NCBI GenBank assembly: GCA_002877875.1
Contig: PNIE01000018.1
Location: 1 to 6,345 of the forward strand
Origin: Caldimicrobium thiodismutans
GTDB lineage: Bacteria > Desulfobacterota > Thermodesulfobacteria > Thermodesulfobacteriales > Thermodesulfobacteriaceae
Length of the DNA stretch: 6,345 bases
Direction of reading: 5' to 3'
The notes below the pieces were generated by a model, which did not search any database, was not told the DNA's origin, and worked only from the letters and a program-made list of their open reading frames with translations. This document shows, in pieces, positions 4,102 to 6,345 of the stretch. The position numbers were made by a program, and so were the translations under genes. Position 1 is the first letter of the stretch. Each line of letters starts with the position of its first letter.

Positions 4102-6345
4102 TTATTTTAAAACAAGTTCGCGAATTTCATCTAAATGTGAAATTTTTATAAAATTAATTTGAGAGCGCAGATCTTCAGGGATTTCTTGAAGATCCTTTTC
4201 ATTCTGTTTGGGGATAATTACCTTAGAAATTCCTTTTCTTAGGGCAGCCAGGGCCTTTTCTTTAATTCCACCCACAGGAAGAACTCTTCCTCTTAAGGTA
4301 ATTTCACCGGTCATCGCATAATCCTTGGAGACAGGTCTCTTGGTTAGAGCTGAGATAAGAGCAATAGCCATAGTAACTCCGGCGCTTGGACCATCTTTAG
4401 GGATAGCTCCTTGAGGCACATGAATGTGAAAATCATACTTTGTGTAAAACTTGGGGTCTATTCCCAGTTCTTCATAACGGGAACGAATATAAGAGAGAGC
4501 TGCCTGGGCACTCTCCTTCATAACTTCCCCAAGAGAGCCTGTTAGGATTAATTGGCCCTTTCCTGGCATAACTACAGCCTCAACATAAAGCACCTCTCCC
4601 CCATAAGGTGTCCAGGCAAGCCCTGTGGCTACTCCTACTTCATCCTGAGTGAGTTTTAAATCCTCAATAAATTCTGGAGGGCCAAGATATTCGTGAAGAT
4701 TATCAGGAGTGATTTCAAAGGGCCCCTTTTCACCCTCTGCTATCTTTCTTGCAATCTTCCTACAAAGAGCTGCCAACTTTCTTTCAAGTTCTCTAACCCC
4801 TGATTCAGAGGTATATTCCTCAATGACCTTTAAAATTACTTCATCACTTAATTTAAAATCCCTTTTTGTTAACCCATGTTCTTTTATAAGTTTGGGAATA
4901 AGGTGTCTTTTAGCTATTTCAAGCTTTTCTTTAAAGGTATAGCCTGATAAATAGATTACCTCCATTCTATCAAGAAGAACCTTAGGTATAGGCTCAACCA
5001 TGTTAGCTGTAGCAATGAAAAGTACCTTAGACAAATCAAAGGGTACATCCAGATAGTGATCCACAAATTCTTTATTTTGTTCAGGATCAAGAACCTCTAA
5101 AAGGGCTGCAGCCGGATCTCCCTGAAAGGAGATACAGAGTTTATCAATCTCATCCAGTAAAAAAACTGGATTATTCACTCCTGCCTGTTTTATACCCTGA
5201 ATAATTCTTCCTGGTAGGGCTCCCACATAGGTCCTTCTGTGCCCTCTAATTTCAGCTTCATCTCTTACTCCTCCCAGGGCCACTCTTACAAACTTTCTAC
5301 CCAGAGCTCTGGCAATAGATTTCCCGAGACTTGTTTTTCCAACCCCTGGAGGACCAACAAAACAAATAATAGCTCCTTTGGCCTTAGGATTTATCTTCTT
5401 TACTGCCAGAAATTCAAGAAGCCTATCTTTTACCTTTTCAAGGTTATAGTGATCTTCATCAAGAATTTTTTTTACATGCTTTAGATCCAGATTATCAGTG
5501 GTAGATTTACTCCAGGGAAGCTCAATAAGCCATTCAAGATAATTTCTTATAACAGCTGCCTCAGCGGATTCAGGATGCATAAGTTCAAGACGTTTTAACT
5601 GCCTAAAGGCTTCCTCTTCCACCTTCTTTGGCATTTTAGCCTTTTTAATTTTCTTTCTGAGCTCCTCAATTTCACTCTCAATATCCTCTTCTTCTCCCAG
5701 TTCTCTTTTTATGGCTCGTAACTGTTGACGAAGAAAATATTCTCTTTGAGATCTTCCCATTTCTTCTTGAGCTTCATTCTGGATCTTATTCTGAAGAGTA
5801 GTGATTTCAATTTCTTGAAGAAGAATTTTAGAAATCTTTTTGAGCCTCTCAACTCCATCTAAGGTTTCAAGCAAATCCTGGGCAGTTGAGACCTTTAACT
5901 TTAAATAAGCTGTAACAAGATCGGCAAGGCGTCCAGGTTCTTCAACTGACTGGATAACATGAGAGACATCTGGATTTAAAAGCCCTTTCAAACTGAGAAG
6001 CCTCTCAGTATTTTCTTTGATTGATCGCATAAGGGCTTCGATCTCTGGAGTTATTACCTCAGGCTCCTTTTCCTTACAAGGCTCAATTCTTACCTCAAAA
6101 TAGGGCTCCGTCTTCAAAAATTCCTTGATTTCAACTCTCGTTAAAACCTGAACTATTACTTTTTTGCGGTTTTCTGAAAGATTAATAGTCTTCAATATAA
6201 GAGCTATAGTTCCAATTTGATAAAGATCTTTTTCTTTGGGATTTTCAAGGCGTGATTTTTTTTGAGTTACCAGCACAATTAAATTATCCTTAGACTGCGC
6301 CTCTTCTATTGCCTTAAGGGATTTAGGCCTTCCCACAAAAAGAGG
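4102..6345 (-). CDS. lon: ATP-dependent protease LonA (5' end outside window)
   Basis: Lon is a hexameric cytoplasmic AAA+ serine protease that degrades misfolded and selected regulatory proteins. The frame is open to the window edge, which encodes PLFVGRPKSLKAIEEA. That stretch matches E. coli Lon from about residue 28, so about 27 residues are missing and the GTG at 6336 is an internal valine. Counting from the edge, the N-terminal substrate-binding domain spans to about 210, followed by a charged coiled-coil linker that includes SQREYFLRQQLRAIKREL. The AAA+ domain has Walker A GPPGVGKTS (331-339), Walker B FLLDEIDK (395-402), sensor 1 ATAN (445-448) and Arg460 in LLDRME. The protease domain carries PKDGPSAG with catalytic Ser654 and the GGIKEKALAA region with Lys697, 43 residues apart as in E. 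coli. There is no transmembrane insertion, so it is LonA and not archaeal LonB. Everything visible is intact. The stop is 7 nt before the Nudix gene, implying a lon-Nudix transcript. The promoter is outside the window. Confidence 0.97.
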   Translation of the reverse strand, partial: PLFVGRPKSLKAIEEAQSKDNLIVLVTQKKSRLENPKEKDLYQIGTIALILKTINLSENRKKVIVQVLTRVEIKEFLKTEPYFEVRIEPCKEKEPEVITPEIEALMRSIKENTERLLSLKGLLNPDVSHVIQSVEEPGRLADLVTAYLKLKVSTAQDLLETLDGVERLKKISKILLQEIEITTLQNKIQNEAQEEMGRSQREYFLRQQLRAIKRELGEEEDIESEIEELRKKIKKAKMPKKVEEEAFRQLKRLELMHPESAEAAVIRNYLEWLIELPWSKSTTDNLDLKHVKKILDEDHYNLEKVKDRLLEFLAVKKINPKAKGAIICFVGPPGVGKTSLGKSIARALGRKFVRVALGGVRDEAEIRGHRRTYVGALPGRIIQGIKQAGVNNPVFLLDEIDKLCISFQGDPAAALLEVLDPEQNKEFVDHYLDVPFDLSKVLFIATANMVEPIPKVLLDRMEVIYLSGYTFKEKLEIAKRHLIPKLIKEHGLTKRDFKLSDEVILKVIEEYTSESGVRELERKLAALCRKIARKIAEGEKGPFEITPDNLHEYLGPPEFIEDLKLTQDEVGVATGLAWTPYGGEVLYVEAVVMPGKGQLILTGSLGEVMKESAQAALSYIRSRYEELGIDPKFYTKYDFHIHVPQGAIPKDGPSAGVTMAIALISALTKRPVSKDYAMTGEITLRGRVLPVGGIKEKALAALRKGISKVIIPKQNEKDLQEIPEDLRSQINFIKISHLDEIRELVLK

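Noticed and set aside
4709..4942. 77-codon plus-strand open frame
   Set aside because: It is antisense to the lon AAA+/protease region, has low-complexity Ser/Leu composition typical of shadow frames and no family resemblance.
5239..5484. 81-codon plus-strand open frame
   Set aside because: It is antisense to the lon Walker A region and the product looks like shadow translation.
4102..6336. GTG at 6336 as the lon start
   Set aside because: The three upstream codons read PLF, matching the conserved PLFVGR of Lon. The true start lies beyond the window edge.
1..6345. CRISPR array, mobile element, tRNA, rRNA or phage signature
   Set aside because: No spaced direct repeats, transposase, integrase or recognisable RNA gene was seen. 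Nearly every base is explained by conserved coding sequence.

Overview
The window is AT-rich, densely packed bacterial DNA with essentially no intergenic space. Arg codons are mostly AGA/AGG, the proteins are rich in Lys and Glu, and three consecutive genes use non-ATG starts behind Shine-Dalgarno sites. A soluble bacterial-type LonA and a FabG argue for a bacterium. An RNA ligase of the Rnl3 (Pab1020) family, best known from archaea and some thermophilic bacteria, suggests a thermophile. A Thermodesulfobacteriota- or Aquificota-like lineage would fit, partly because of the siroheme gene, but that placement is inference only.

Plus strand, 1-3580: four co-directional genes that look like one transcript. 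They are the end of fabG (3-oxoacyl-ACP reductase, start outside the window), rtcA (RNA 3'-terminal phosphate cyclase), an ATP-dependent RNA ligase of the Rnl3 family, and a stand-alone precorrin-2 dehydrogenase (siroheme synthase N-terminal type). fabG and rtcA are 11 nt apart. rtcA and the ligase overlap by 14 nt, and the ligase and siroheme gene overlap by 26 nt (8 nt if the inner start is used). The rtcA-ligase pair forms an RNA end-processing and joining cassette set between a lipid gene and a tetrapyrrole gene.

Minus strand, 6345-3534: lon (LonA protease, start outside the window) followed 7 nt later by a Nudix hydrolase related to the YfcD/isopentenyl-diphosphate isomerase branch. Its 3' end overlaps the siroheme gene tail-to-tail by 47 bp. 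That shared stretch carries a hairpin followed by eight T residues, which may end the plus-strand transcript just before the siroheme stop codon.

The most interesting content is the translationally interlocked rtcA-RNA ligase pair: the two enzymes' standard chemistries do not form an obvious repair pathway. Next come the terminator-like element buried in overlapping coding ends and a perfect 10-bp inverted repeat inside the Nudix gene. I see no mobile element, CRISPR array, tRNA or rRNA, and no gene-free stretch longer than 11 nt.
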